Part shown: positions 44,544-53,257 of the stretch, piece by piece | Position numbering within the stretch: position 1 is the stretch's first letter | Layout of the letters: each line of letters opens with the position of its first letter | Source of the DNA: Streptomyces sp. NBC_00510 | GTDB lineage: Bacteria > Actinomycetota > Actinomycetes > Streptomycetales > Streptomycetaceae | NCBI GenBank assembly: GCA_036013505.1 | Contig: CP107851.1 | Location: 10,030,001 to 10,094,000 of the forward strand | Direction of reading: 5' to 3' | Length of the DNA stretch: 64,000 nt | Program-made: the position numbers and the translations under genes | The notes under the pieces: model-generated | What the model was told of the DNA's origin: nothing | Database searches by the model: none | The model's input: the letters and a program-made list of their open reading frames with translations, nothing else

Positions 44544-45554
44544 TCTGAGGTCACAGCACGCCGCTGTCACAGGCACAGATCAGCCGACCTGTCAGGCGCT
44601 TGCAGGCGGAGGGACCCGGTAGGGCACTGGACCTTGAACTCGAAACGGCCCGCGACCCGATGTTCACGGGCGTTGTGACGGTGGTGGTGACTACCGAGGC
44701 GCCAGGAACTCGCGCCGTGGAGCGGTTCCTGTACGCCCCTGCGCAGTGGCAGGGGTAGTGGGGCGAGGTGGCTGCGCAGACTCGTCGGGCAGTGGATGCG
44801 CAGTGCGCATCTGCGCCGGTGAGTTGGTTGCGCATCCCTGGTCAGAGGAAGGCGGGGACGGCATCGCTGTCCTGCGAACACCACTGTGGATCTGGTCACC
44901 GGCCCGCCCGAAACGTGAAGAGGGCCTCGGTGACTGCGGCAGTCTCCTGTCGATCCCGGCCCTGCCCAGACGACGGCTATCGCCCTGGTCACCGGCCGGC
45001 ACATCGAGCGGCAGAAATGGGTCCGGGCGTAGTGGCGGATGCCGCATCTCAGGCCGTGACCGGTGCACCCGACCCCGCCTGCTGTGTCGGCTGGCCCGGT
45101 GAGGCCTGCCGCGAGCAGGAACGGAAGGCTTCCGGCCCTGCCCGGCGGGCCCCTTGCTCCCCGGTCTCCCGCTTGCCCATCCGTCCGCCGTCTAGCGCAA
45201 CTCCCGCCACCGCCTGCCCACGGCACAGGCCGAAAGCCGGCAGCGCGGGACCCCGGCAGATGGCGGCCGGGGTCCCGTGCTGGGGGTGTGCATCACGCAA
45301 AGGGATTCAACGACCGGCAGCAGAAGGTGTCACGCCCCATGCACCGCCGGGTCCACCGAGGGCTGCGCGCTGGTCGGCGCCGGCGCCGAGCCTGTCCACA
45401 CGGCTTGTGGCGTTGCTGCACCGCGCATCCAGCCGCTGTCCGTGCTGCTCGCCGTCGGGCATGAAGGTTTCGACCGGGACGCGGGCGTGGTGTCGATGGA
45501 CCCCAGGCGGGCTCTTTCGCAGACACCGCTCCCCGCAGTGCTGCCGTCACCGAC

Positions 45555-45581
45555 ACCAGGTGCTACCTGGTAGCACCTGGT
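45555..45581. promoter_or_regulatory. Perfect 27-bp inverted repeat, antitoxin operator
   Basis: ACCAGGTGCTACC, one T, then its exact reverse complement form 13-bp arms. The repeat ends 24 bases before the antitoxin start used here. Phd/YefM antitoxins bind such repeats to repress their own operon, so this is very probably its operator. Confidence 0.75.
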
Positions 45582-45605
45582 GCCACCTGACGTATGGTGC
45601 AAGGT

Positions 45606-45875
45606 ATGGCAGCGCAGCCGGAGATCACCCAGCGCGATTTGCGTACCAGGTCGAAAGAGATCATGGACGCTGTTCAAGGCGGTCAGACCTTTATCATCAC
45701 CCGGGACGGCCACCGCATCGGTGAGCTGGTTCCGCTGCGGCGGCGTCGGCGTTTCGTTCCCCGCGGCGAGTTCGCCGCCGTGTCCAAGGCTGCCCCGGAT
45801 GTTTCGCTGGACGCGTTCCGGGCCGACCAGGAGGCCACTGCCGATCAGGAGCCGGGTGATCCCTATGCCCGCTGA
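45606..45875 (+). CDS. Phd/YefM-type antitoxin
   Basis: This 89-residue protein has an N-terminal DNA-binding fold typical of Phd antitoxins (EITQRDLRTRSKEIMDAVQGGQTFIITRDGHRIGELVPL) and a C-terminal flexible tail that normally wraps the toxin. The start could be this ATG or one 12 bases upstream; neither has a good ribosome site, so the transcript may be leaderless. Immediately upstream is a perfect inverted-repeat operator. The VapC partner overlaps its end but is broken, so the antitoxin may now be an orphan. Confidence 0.88.
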   Translation: MAAQPEITQRDLRTRSKEIMDAVQGGQTFIITRDGHRIGELVPLRRRRRFVPRGEFAAVSKAAPDVSLDAFRADQEATADQEPGDPYAR

Positions 45876-45985
45876 GTATCAACAGGGCCTGCTGGACGCG
45901 AACGTCATGATCCTGCGCAAGTGGGTGGGCCCGGAAGAACTGCCCGCCGAGGTCGCGATCAGCGCCATCACCCCGGCCGAGCCTG
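45865..45985 (+). pseudogene. Truncated VapC-type PIN toxin
   Basis: The first 40 codons read like a PIN-domain ribonuclease start (GLLDANVMILRKWVGPEELPAEVAISAITPAE), with the first catalytic Asp in LLDANV and a conserved Glu in ITPAE. The frame then runs straight into IS3 OrfA-like sequence, and the remaining acidic residues of the PIN active site are absent. The gene overlaps the antitoxin by 11 bases, as in intact phd-vapC operons. It must be inactive. Confidence 0.75.
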
Positions 45986-46405
45986 CGCCGGGTGGCCGGA
46001 TGCGCGACGCCGAGCGCGCCGAGCTGGAGCGGCTGCGGCGGGAGATGGGCGAGAAGAACAAGCGGATACGCGAGCTGGAGATGGAGCGTGATGTCCTCAA
46101 GCGATGCATGGTCCTCTGGGTGAAGTGACCGAGACGGACCCGGCCGCTCTGGCCGCGTTCATCGGTAATCAGAGGACCGAGCACCGCGTCCCGCACCGTC
46201 TGGCCTGCCAGGTGGTGGGGGTGTCGGAGTTCCTGGTTCTACAAGTGGCGCGACAAGCCCACAACCGCGTGTGAGGTCCGGCGCGGGCAGCTGGCCGACG
46301 CGATCCGGCAGATCTTCGAGGGTTCCGGCGGCTCCTACGGTTCCCCGAAGGTCTGGCTCGTCCTGGTCCGCGCGGGCTTCGCCCCTTCGGGTCGTGGGGA
46401 ACTGT
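45986..46405 (+). pseudogene. IS3-family transposase remnant
   Basis: Just after the broken toxin the frame reads AELERLRREMGEKNKRIREL and MERDVLKRCMVLWVK, the coiled-coil end of IS3 OrfA, stopping near 46128. A second frame continues as OrfB-like sequence (TETDPAALAAFIGNQRTEH, then ADAIRQIFEGSGGSYGSPKVWLVLVRAG) with at least one frameshift. No DDE domain is left. The right side is cut at the 3' end of the caspase-Hsp70 gene. Confidence 0.78.
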
Positions 46406-48811
46406 TCAGCTGCGTGTGATTCGCTGCTCTCTGCCCGTCGCCAGATCCTTCGCCGTAACGCGCAGCGCGTTGTCCACGTCTATCTCGAACGTGACCTCGA
46501 TCTGGGGGACGCCTTTCGGGGCCAGGGTCAGGTCCGTCAGTTCGAAGGTGCCTACCTTCTCGTTGTCGGCGGTTCGTTCGCGTTCGCCGCGGAAGACCTG
46601 GATCATGATGGACGTCTGGTTGTTCTCAGCCGTCGTGAAGATCTCCGAGCGCTTCGTCGGAATAGGGGTGTCCTTCTCGATGATCTTTGTCATGACGCCA
46701 CCCGTGGTCTCGATGCCGAGGGACTGGGGGGCTACGGCGAGCACGAGGACGTCGGAGACCTCCCCGTGGAGGACGGCGGCCTGAAGCGCGGCGCCGACGG
46801 CTACGACCTCCTCCGGGTTCACGCCCTCCTTCAGCCGTTTGCCGCCGGTCAGTTGCTGGACGAGGTCACGGACGGCGGGCATCCGGGTGGCGCCACCGAC
46901 GAGCACGACGTGGTCGATGCGGCGGACGTCGAGTCCCGTGTCCTGGAGGACGGCGCGGAACGGTGCACGGCAGCGGTCCAGCAGGTCGGCCGTGAGCCGC
47001 TGGAACTGAGCGCGGGTGAGGGTCTCGTCGAGGTGTAGCGGGCCCTCGGGGGAGGCGATGATGTAGGGCAGATTGATCGCTGTCTCCCTGGAGGAGGACA
47101 GCTCGATCTTCGCCTTCTCGGCGGCCTCGCGCAGCCGTTGCATGGCCATCCTGTCCTTGCCGAGGTTCACGCCGTGGCCGGACCGGAACCGTTGGACCAG
47201 GTGGTCGATGATGCGCTGGTCCCAGTCCTCTCCCCCGAGGTGGGTGTCCCCGTTGGTGCCCTTCACCTCGACGACGCCGTCGCCGATCTCTAGTACCGAT
47301 ACGTCGAAGGTGCCGCCGCCGAGGCTGAAGACGAGGACCATCCGCTGGTCCGCGTCCTCCTCCAGCCCGTAGGCGAGGGCGGCCGCCGTGGGCTCGTTGA
47401 CGATCCGAAGGACGTTCAGCCCGGCCATCTCGCCGGCTTCCTTGACCGCCTGGCGCTGGGCGTCGCCGTAGTGGGCGGGGACGGTGAGGACGGCCTCGGC
47501 CACCTCCTCGCCCAGGTAGGCCTCCGCGTCCCGCTTCAGCTTCTGGAGGACGAGGGCGGCGATCTGCGGGGCGTCGTACTCCCGCCCGCCCACCGTGTAC
47601 TTCCAGTCGCTGCCCAGGTGTTGCTTGACGGCGCGGACGGTCAGGTCCGGGTTGGTGATCGCCTGGCGCTTGGCGACCTCGCCGACCAGCACTTGGCCGT
47701 TCTTGGCAAAGACGACGACGGACGGCGTGGTCCTGGCGCCTTCGGCATTGGCGATGACGCTGGGCTCGCCGTACTCCAGCGCGCAGACGACCGAGTTGGT
47801 GGTGCCGAAGTCGATGCCCACGGCACGTCCGACAGGGGTGGGTGGCCCGCCGGTGTTCAGCGGGGCCTGCGATCCCCAGTAGGTCACGCTCGCCCATGCG
47901 CTGCGCACGTTCGACGAGTCGGCCCCGTAGAGCTTCGTGAGCAGCCGGTGGATCTCCGCGTAACGGCTGGCGGCCCCCGCCGGGTCCCCGTGGTGCCCGA
48001 GCTGCTCCGCGTCGTCGACGAGCAGTCGGCCCCCGCGATCGGCAGCCTCGTCGTGGCCCCCGCCGGCCGGCGGTCGGTACCCCAGATTCCGGGCCAGCAC
48101 CAGGTCTTCGACCGTGTCCGTACCCTGCCGCCGCGGCTCGGGCAGCCCCCGGCCGCGCAGCCCCCGGTACAGGGACCGGTACACGTGATCCAGCGTCAGG
48201 TCCTCCGGCGCCCGCGGATCGCCCTCCTTGAGCAGCCGCAGCAACTGGCCGGTGAAGGCGGTGTTCCGCTCCCCGCTCGGCGCTAGCGCCGTGACCCCGC
48301 TTGCGGTCGCGGTGAGGGTGTACGAGCCGGTGATCTGCGTCTGGTCCATCACGACGTCGTCGGAGGCCAGCACGTCGATGGCGCGTCCCGAGTAGCAGCA
48401 GTCGAGGATGACGACGCGGTTGCGGGCGGGGCTGTCGGCGATGAGTTCGCGCACCCCGTCGAACGGCATGGCCGTGTACCGCAGCAGGTCACGGCGGGTC
48501 TCGGAGAGCCCCAGGTACAGATTGCCGCGGCTGTCGAGGAGCCCGTGCCCGGCGAAGTAGACGAGCAGAAGGTCCTCGGCCTGCGGCGTGATCTCCGCGA
48601 GCCGCCTGTGGACCTGCTCCGCCCGTGTGGGGTCTCGTACGACCGTGCAGTTCTCCTCGGTGAACCAGCCGTGCGCGGGCTGGCTGAACGCGCTCACCAG
48701 GTCGTCGAGGTTGTTCCGTACGGAGGGCAGGTCCTGCAGGGAGGGATCGGCGGGGTAGGTGGAGGTACCGACGAGCACGACACGCGATCTGGCGCTGTCA
48801 GGCCGTCTCAT
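46406..48811 (-). CDS. Caspase-Hsp70 (DnaK) fusion protein
   Basis: This 801-residue protein fuses a caspase-fold peptidase (about 8-245) to an Hsp70 chaperone (about 328-801). The catalytic dyad is His89 (VYFAGHG) and Cys139 (ILDCCYSG). The Hsp70 part has GIDFGTTNS at 332-340, the second phosphate loop as FSLGGGTFDVS (Ser replaces the usual Asp of DLGGG), the VNEPTAAALAYG region and a beta substrate-binding domain, but no alpha-helical lid. It overlaps the EACC1-like gene by 14 bases. Caspase-Hsp70 fusions occur in predicted bacterial conflict systems, where the chaperone part may sense unfolded or foreign protein. Architecture and motifs are clear; the trigger and substrate are unknown. Confidence 0.92.
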   Translation of the reverse strand: MRRPDSARSRVVLVGTSTYPADPSLQDLPSVRNNLDDLVSAFSQPAHGWFTEENCTVVRDPTRAEQVHRRLAEITPQAEDLLLVYFAGHGLLDSRGNLYLGLSETRRDLLRYTAMPFDGVRELIADSPARNRVVILDCCYSGRAIDVLASDDVVMDQTQITGSYTLTATASGVTALAPSGERNTAFTGQLLRLLKEGDPRAPEDLTLDHVYRSLYRGLRGRGLPEPRRQGTDTVEDLVLARNLGYRPPAGGGHDEAADRGGRLLVDDAEQLGHHGDPAGAASRYAEIHRLLTKLYGADSSNVRSAWASVTYWGSQAPLNTGGPPTPVGRAVGIDFGTTNSVVCALEYGEPSVIANAEGARTTPSVVVFAKNGQVLVGEVAKRQAITNPDLTVRAVKQHLGSDWKYTVGGREYDAPQIAALVLQKLKRDAEAYLGEEVAEAVLTVPAHYGDAQRQAVKEAGEMAGLNVLRIVNEPTAAALAYGLEEDADQRMVLVFSLGGGTFDVSVLEIGDGVVEVKGTNGDTHLGGEDWDQRIIDHLVQRFRSGHGVNLGKDRMAMQRLREAAEKAKIELSSSRETAINLPYIIASPEGPLHLDETLTRAQFQRLTADLLDRCRAPFRAVLQDTGLDVRRIDHVVLVGGATRMPAVRDLVQQLTGGKRLKEGVNPEEVVAVGAALQAAVLHGEVSDVLVLAVAPQSLGIETTGGVMTKIIEKDTPIPTKRSEIFTTAENNQTSIMIQVFRGERERTADNEKVGTFELTDLTLAPKGVPQIEVTFEIDVDNALRVTAKDLATGREQRITRS

Positions 48812-49241
48812 CGGAGTCCGTGCTCTGCTCGTCCGGCCCCAGGAAGTCGAGGAGTCGGGTGACCAGCGCGTCGTCCGAGGTGGCCCGTTGCACGCTGACC
48901 TCGAAGCTCTCCCCGCTCGAACGGACCACCTTCAGGGTCACGTCCCGCGTGCGGTGCTTGACCCACTCGACGGCCGCCCGCGCGAGCACGGTGGCAGCCC
49001 CGCCGGTGGAGAGCGCGACCACGAGCGCCTCGGGCAGCCCGCCGCTCATCTCGTCGGGCGCTGGCACGCCGTGCTCCAGCCGGACCCTTCCCCTCAGCTC
49101 CCGCTCGTGCCGGAGCCACTCCGCCAGCTCCCCGAGCTCTACGGCCGCCGCCCCCGCGTCGGCGTCTTCGATGAGCAGCCTGGACTCCAACGTCGCCCCC
49201 GGGACAAGAGTTACTATTGCGCCACTGTACGAGGGGATCAT
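48798..49241 (-). CDS. EACC1-like effector-associated component
   Basis: This protein of up to 147 residues has a core (ELGELAEWLRHERELRGRVRLEHGVPAPDEMSGGLPEALVVALSTGGAATVLARAAVEWVKHR) that resembles effector-associated constant component 1 (EACC1) proteins. In actinobacteria these sit next to caspase- or trypsin-based effectors. No ribosome site precedes the ATG at 49241; a TTG at 49190, just before ESRLLIEDADAG, may be the true start and would fit the family's usual N-terminus. The stop overlaps the caspase-Hsp70 start, so the two form one unit. The assignment is from memory of the family pattern. Confidence 0.78.
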   Translation of the reverse strand: MIPSYSGAIVTLVPGATLESRLLIEDADAGAAAVELGELAEWLRHERELRGRVRLEHGVPAPDEMSGGLPEALVVALSTGGAATVLARAAVEWVKHRTRDVTLKVVRSSGESFEVSVQRATSDDALVTRLLDFLGPDEQSTDSDETA

Positions 49242-49618
49242 CCGCCGGGACGGGAAATGCGTAAAGACCCGCAGCTCACAGGGAGGGCTCAGGGGGTGCG
49301 CAAGGGCCTCTCAGGGCGGGGCGCCGCCCTGGCTCAACTGGCGTCGGGCCACTCCCCGGCCGAGTACCCGCTGGTGAGACAGACGGCCGTGGAGGGGCTG
49401 TACTACGTTCGTGCGGCGCGGGCCCCGCGCTGGGGCCGGAGGGGTGCGCCGAACCCGATGGGTGGGGTACAGCACGCCGTGGCGGAAGAGCCGGGTTGGA
49501 CACGTCTTCCGTCCCGCCGTGGGAAGCCCACGACCAGCCGCGCTGGACTTGGCTGGCACGTGCATATGCGGGCTTTTGCCAGCCGTCCATGGCTGCGATG
49601 GTTCGTTGGCGGCAGGAG
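49242..49618. other. Gap without supportable gene
   Basis: About 375 bases with no convincing coding frame. On the minus strand TAGTAACT near 49207-49214, inside the longest reading of the EACC1 gene, could be a -10 element if translation begins at the TTG. Confidence 0.35.
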
Positions 49619-50581
49619 TCAGTCCCAGCTGTAGAGCTCGATGTCGAAGTAGGCCTTGTATGCGCCGCCTTGCCCGGAGAGGAGCGGAGTTGCAAGGTCG
49701 TACTCGACATCGCGCTCGTACTGCAGTGGCTGCTGCCAGGTGGTGAGGAGCTGCCTGGCCGAGATCGCCAACACGGCCTGGTCGATGAAGTCCTCGGCTG
49801 AACCGATGGCGCCGTCGAGTGCCTCGATAAGGAAAGGGACAGCCGCGGTCACGAGCGGGGCTGCCACCGCGCCGGCGCCGACGCTCACGATCAGTGCAAC
49901 CGCTGCCACAGTGAGCCCTGCTGCTGTACCCACAGCCGTTGCCACCAGGGTGTGGTAATGGGCGGGGTCTCCCTCATCGTGTTCCATCAGGACGGCAGGT
50001 AGAAGAAGGCCCTTCCCTGGGTTGCCGCTGTAGACCTCCGCGATGGGGTAGGGAAACGACCCGCCGGCGTCGACGTCGTCGTACTGGATGGGGTTGAGCG
50101 TCCCGGATCCGGTGTCGCCTTGGTAGCCGAGGATGAAGTACGGCTCGTCGCTCCCGCTGAAGCGGTTCGTCTCGTGGAAGCAGTTCATGCCGCGATACCG
50201 CACGACTACCTTCGAGACCGTTTGCGGGCCGATGTCAGGCCACCAGTAGATAGAGCCGCCCTCGTAGGCACTGGCCCGGCCACCCTCGTTGTCAAGGACC
50301 AGGAGCTGGGCGCCGTTTGTCGGGTTGCCCAGCGGTCCGTCCGCACCCCCATGCGCCAGCCAGTGACCTTCAATCGCCTTGCGTGCCGTGTCCCCTTCAC
50401 CGGGCGTCCTCGGCGTGATGGCACGCGATATGGCCCCCGTTTCGTTTCCGGGGGGCAGGTAGCTCGTTCCAGCATTTTGGTGGATCCTGGCTGCGGCCGC
50501 TGCCCTCTCCGCCGCCGCAATGCTCTCCGGGCTCGGGTCCATTTTCCGGGCCATGGCGTGGCCCCAACGATCTACGGACAT
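49619..50581 (-). CDS. LGFP-repeat protein with hydrophobic hairpin
   Basis: This 320-residue protein starts at an ATG with GAGAGGAGAGG upstream. Residues 70-118 match an LGFP cell-wall-associated repeat (AIEGHWLAHGGADGPLGNPTNG ... SIYWWPDIG). A middle region of mixed strands follows, then a strongly hydrophobic Ala/Val/Gly stretch at 211-255 that could form a membrane hairpin, and a C-terminal beta segment. The N-terminus has no signal peptide. The combination of wall-binding repeat and pore-like hydrophobic segment is unusual. It could be a toxin, a secreted effector or a structural protein; no family fits the whole chain. Confidence 0.72.
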   Translation of the reverse strand: MSVDRWGHAMARKMDPSPESIAAAERAAAAARIHQNAGTSYLPPGNETGAISRAITPRTPGEGDTARKAIEGHWLAHGGADGPLGNPTNGAQLLVLDNEGGRASAYEGGSIYWWPDIGPQTVSKVVVRYRGMNCFHETNRFSGSDEPYFILGYQGDTGSGTLNPIQYDDVDAGGSFPYPIAEVYSGNPGKGLLLPAVLMEHDEGDPAHYHTLVATAVGTAAGLTVAAVALIVSVGAGAVAAPLVTAAVPFLIEALDGAIGSAEDFIDQAVLAISARQLLTTWQQPLQYERDVEYDLATPLLSGQGGAYKAYFDIELYSWD

Positions 50582-50639
50582 CGTGGCCTCTCCTCTCGTT
50601 GCCACACACGGCTCGTACTCACGGTTGCGTGGGCGCGGC

Positions 50640-51221
50640 TCATTCGATCCCAGCCGCCGCCGCCCAGAAGTCGAGTGACTCGTTGGGGGTGGTCAGCACC
50701 CGCCACAGCTCATTGGCGCGGACGGGCCCCTGAGCGGTCATGCCCATGAGAGATGCCGGACCGTCGAGGAAGTCAGTCCAGGGGTGGTAGGTCAGGCGAT
50801 CGAGGAAGGATTCATTCGTGAGGCCGAAGCTTCCATCAGCCAGCTCGACCATGGGTGCCGGCTGAGCGCTGTAGATCTGCTGCGACTTCTCGTAGATGTC
50901 GAACGACATCTGGACGAACGCTCCCAGCCCGCTTCCGGAGTTGGCCAGGCCGAAGTGCACGACGTAGTCGTGGAACGGATCGCCTAGCCAGGAAGGCAAG
51001 CCATCGCTGGGGATGTTCACGGGACGCATGGACTTCGCGTGCACCACAGCTTCACCAGTGGTGAACCCCACCCATGAGTACAGGCCGACGTCCCCAGCCG
51101 CGTTGCCCGCCGGATCATCCGCTGCCGCGGGTCCCTGATCGTAGCGATCCCACGCTATGAGGACGCCCATCGCGCCCAGCCCCAAGGACAGCTTCTTCAC
51201 GTACCAGCCGATGCTTGCCAT
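50640..51221 (-). CDS. Membrane-anchored protein, unknown
   Basis: This 193-residue protein has an N-terminal anchor (LSLGLGAMGVLIAWDRY, about 11-27) and a soluble remainder with conserved-looking aromatic and Gly residues (VGLYSWVGFTTGEAVVHAKSMRPVNIPSDGLPSWLGDPF). No domain is recognised. The ATG has GAGGGGG six bases upstream. It precedes the LGFP-repeat gene in the same orientation with a 58-base gap, so the two may be co-transcribed. Confidence 0.65.
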   Translation of the reverse strand: MASIGWYVKKLSLGLGAMGVLIAWDRYDQGPAAADDPAGNAAGDVGLYSWVGFTTGEAVVHAKSMRPVNIPSDGLPSWLGDPFHDYVVHFGLANSGSGLGAFVQMSFDIYEKSQQIYSAQPAPMVELADGSFGLTNESFLDRLTYHPWTDFLDGPASLMGMTAQGPVRANELWRVLTTPNESLDFWAAAAGIE

Positions 51222-52167
51222 ACGCGGCCCCCTCACGCGACGAATCAGCCAGACACGACATCACGTCATAGACCGATTCTCGGCACTAATTCGGCGCAAT
51301 AGTGACAGGAGGGTGACCCGCGGACAAGAGGCCCGACACGCCCAGAGCCCTGGCTGCCGCCGCCACCTGCCCTCGGCGAGCGCCGGTCCTGCTGCCAGTG
51401 CGTTTAATCCACCGTCGACCTTGGGGTCGGTCGCCACTGCTGTGCGGCAGCCCAACGGGCAGCTGTGCCGCTTGGTTCCCTTGATGCGGAACCTGATCAC
51501 GTCGCCGGGGGCGATGTCAGCGAGGGCGCGCACTTTCGTCCCGATCGCGTCGTCCAATGACAGCACCGGCCCGTAGTGCGTACTGCTCGCGCAGCATCTC
51601 GAATGCGCCCAGCGTGGAGGACACGGACATGTCTGCCAGAACGGTCGCCCGGATCTCGCTTCACCTGCTCCACCGCTTCCCGCTCTTGCCGTCGGACCCA
51701 GGCGGCGGTCGGTGCCGCCGGCGTCAGGGGATGGCGTCGCAAAGGTGCGCCCGCCGGGCGGGCGTTGTTCATTTCTCCAAATTGGTGCCCGGCAGGGGAT
51801 GGCGCACAGCAAGCGGAATGCTTACTGTTTCCCCTGGCAGCGCGGCCGGCGCTGTTGCCGAGCAACGAATCAAGGAGGCCTGTGATGCTGAGCATCAGCC
51901 CTTGGTTCCTCGGTGTGTGGCGGCGTTCCAACTCACGCGCCCCCGCAGGTCTGATCTGAATCAGTAGCCGCACCGTCCTCGCGCCGACCCGGCCTTCGAG
52001 GCGGTTTCAGCACACCTTTTGGGGCCTGTTTCTTCAGGCTTCCGTGTGCCCGCGCTCGACGTCACTGCTGCGCTCATGCGCCCGTCCGTGACCGGACGGC
52101 AGTGGGGTCGGCATGGATTCGTCACCGGCGTCTGTACGACGCCGACTTGCCACCATGAGGACATACC
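51222..52167. other. Gap with possible gene debris
   Basis: No intact gene. Around 51470-51730 the minus strand, read across frames, gives segments such as GPVLSLDDAIGTKVRALADIA and EREAVEQVKR that resemble nucleotidyltransferase-like proteins, so a decayed gene is possible. The hairpin CCGTCC-GTGACC-GGACGG lies near 52083-52100. The right end should hold the ABC operon promoter. Confidence 0.4.
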
Positions 52168-53208
52168 ATGCTTTCACGTCACCTTTCCCGCCATGCCCGT
52201 ATTCGGGGTATCCGTGTTCTTGCTTCGGTGGTTGCCGTCGCCTCGGTCGGTCTGCTGTCCGGCTGCGGGGGTGGCTCGTCTGCTGCTGCCGGTTCCAAGG
52301 GCGGGACGCTGCAGTTGGGGTGGATTGCCAACGTGGAGAACATGGGGCCGTACACGGCCCTGGATTCCGGTTTCTTCAAGGACAAGGGTGTTGACGTTAC
52401 TGTCGCGCCGGGCGGGCCGAGCGTCACCGTGGAGCCGCTGGTCGTCAGCGGCAAGGCCCTGGTGGGTCTGACATCGGCCGACATTGCGGCCAAGGCGATC
52501 CTGGCGGGGGCGCCGCTGAAGATCGTGGCGGCCACCTTGCAGACCAACCCGACCAGCGTCATGTCGCTTGCAAGCGCCCCCGTCAACACCCTCAAGGACC
52601 TCGAGGGCAAGCGGCTGTGCATTCAGACCAGCGGCCTGGAGACGATGAAGACGGTCCTGAAGGCCAACAAGATCGATATGGCCAAGGTCAAGTTCGTCAC
52701 TGCGGACTTCGACCCGTCACCGCTGGTGACGGGCCAGTGCGACGCCTTCACCTCGTTCCTGAACAACCAGCCGATCACGCTGGCCGCCCAGGGCGTGAAG
52801 ACCAAGGTCTTCCCGCTCAGCGACTACGGCTACAACGTCGTCGCCGACGCCCTCGTCGTGAGCGACCAGACCCTGGCCGACCCCGCCAAGAGGGCCGCCG
52901 TCGTCAAGATCATCTCCGCTCTTGCCGAGGGCTGGCGCAAGGCCCTGGACAACACCGACGCCGCCACACAACTCATCGTGAACAAGTACGGCAAGAACCA
53001 GCACCTGGACCTCAAGCAGCAGACACTCGGCGCCAAGACCTACCTCGACCTGGTTCAGACCGACGAGACCAAGCAAAACGGCCTCCTGTCGCTCAGCGAC
53101 GCCACCGTGAAGGCCAATATCGCCACCTTGAACCTGCTGGGCACCGGCATCACCGCGGACCAGCTCTTCGACACCTCGCTCATCGCGGACGCCAAGCCGG
53201 TCCGCTGA
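52168..53208 (+). CDS. NMT1/SsuA-like ABC substrate-binding lipoprotein
   Basis: This 346-residue protein has a lipoprotein signal ending in VGLLSGC (lipobox Cys33) and a periplasmic-binding fold of the NMT1/THI5/SsuA class (LQLGWIANVENMGPYTALDSGFFKDKGVDVTVAPGG ... LVGLTSADIAAKAILAGAPLKIVAA). It should capture a small solute outside the membrane and deliver it to the permease. Members bind thiamine precursors, sulfonates, nitrate or similar; the ribokinase-like gene downstream hints at a nucleoside- or sugar-like ligand. ATG with GAGGA seven bases upstream. First gene of the operon. Confidence 0.88.
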   Translation: MLSRHLSRHARIRGIRVLASVVAVASVGLLSGCGGGSSAAAGSKGGTLQLGWIANVENMGPYTALDSGFFKDKGVDVTVAPGGPSVTVEPLVVSGKALVGLTSADIAAKAILAGAPLKIVAATLQTNPTSVMSLASAPVNTLKDLEGKRLCIQTSGLETMKTVLKANKIDMAKVKFVTADFDPSPLVTGQCDAFTSFLNNQPITLAAQGVKTKVFPLSDYGYNVVADALVVSDQTLADPAKRAAVVKIISALAEGWRKALDNTDAATQLIVNKYGKNQHLDLKQQTLGAKTYLDLVQTDETKQNGLLSLSDATVKANIATLNLLGTGITADQLFDTSLIADAKPVR

Positions 53209-53257
53209 CGCCGGCCGCGCTCGCCAACCGCACCATCAAGACAACGAAAGCCGAGTC

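Larger units (their letters stand above)
44381..45605. promoter_or_regulatory. Upstream regulatory region of conjugation operon
   Basis: More than 1.2 kb without a supportable gene. It holds six CGGTGAG-like motifs close to the operon, a lone CGGTGAGTT at 44817-44825, the inverted repeat ATGCGC-AGT-GCGCAT at 44796-44810 and, at the far end, the Phd operator. Its length and content suit a control region or cis transfer site. Confidence 0.45.

Noticed and set aside
51470..51730. Possible nucleotidyltransferase-like remnant on the minus strand
   Set aside because: Short suggestive segments occur in different frames, but the similarity is too weak and broken to call a named pseudogene.
51960..52160. 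Thiamine-pyrophosphate riboswitch before the NMT1-like operon
   Set aside because: The family of the binding protein made it worth looking for, but the conserved CTGAGA and related elements are not visible.
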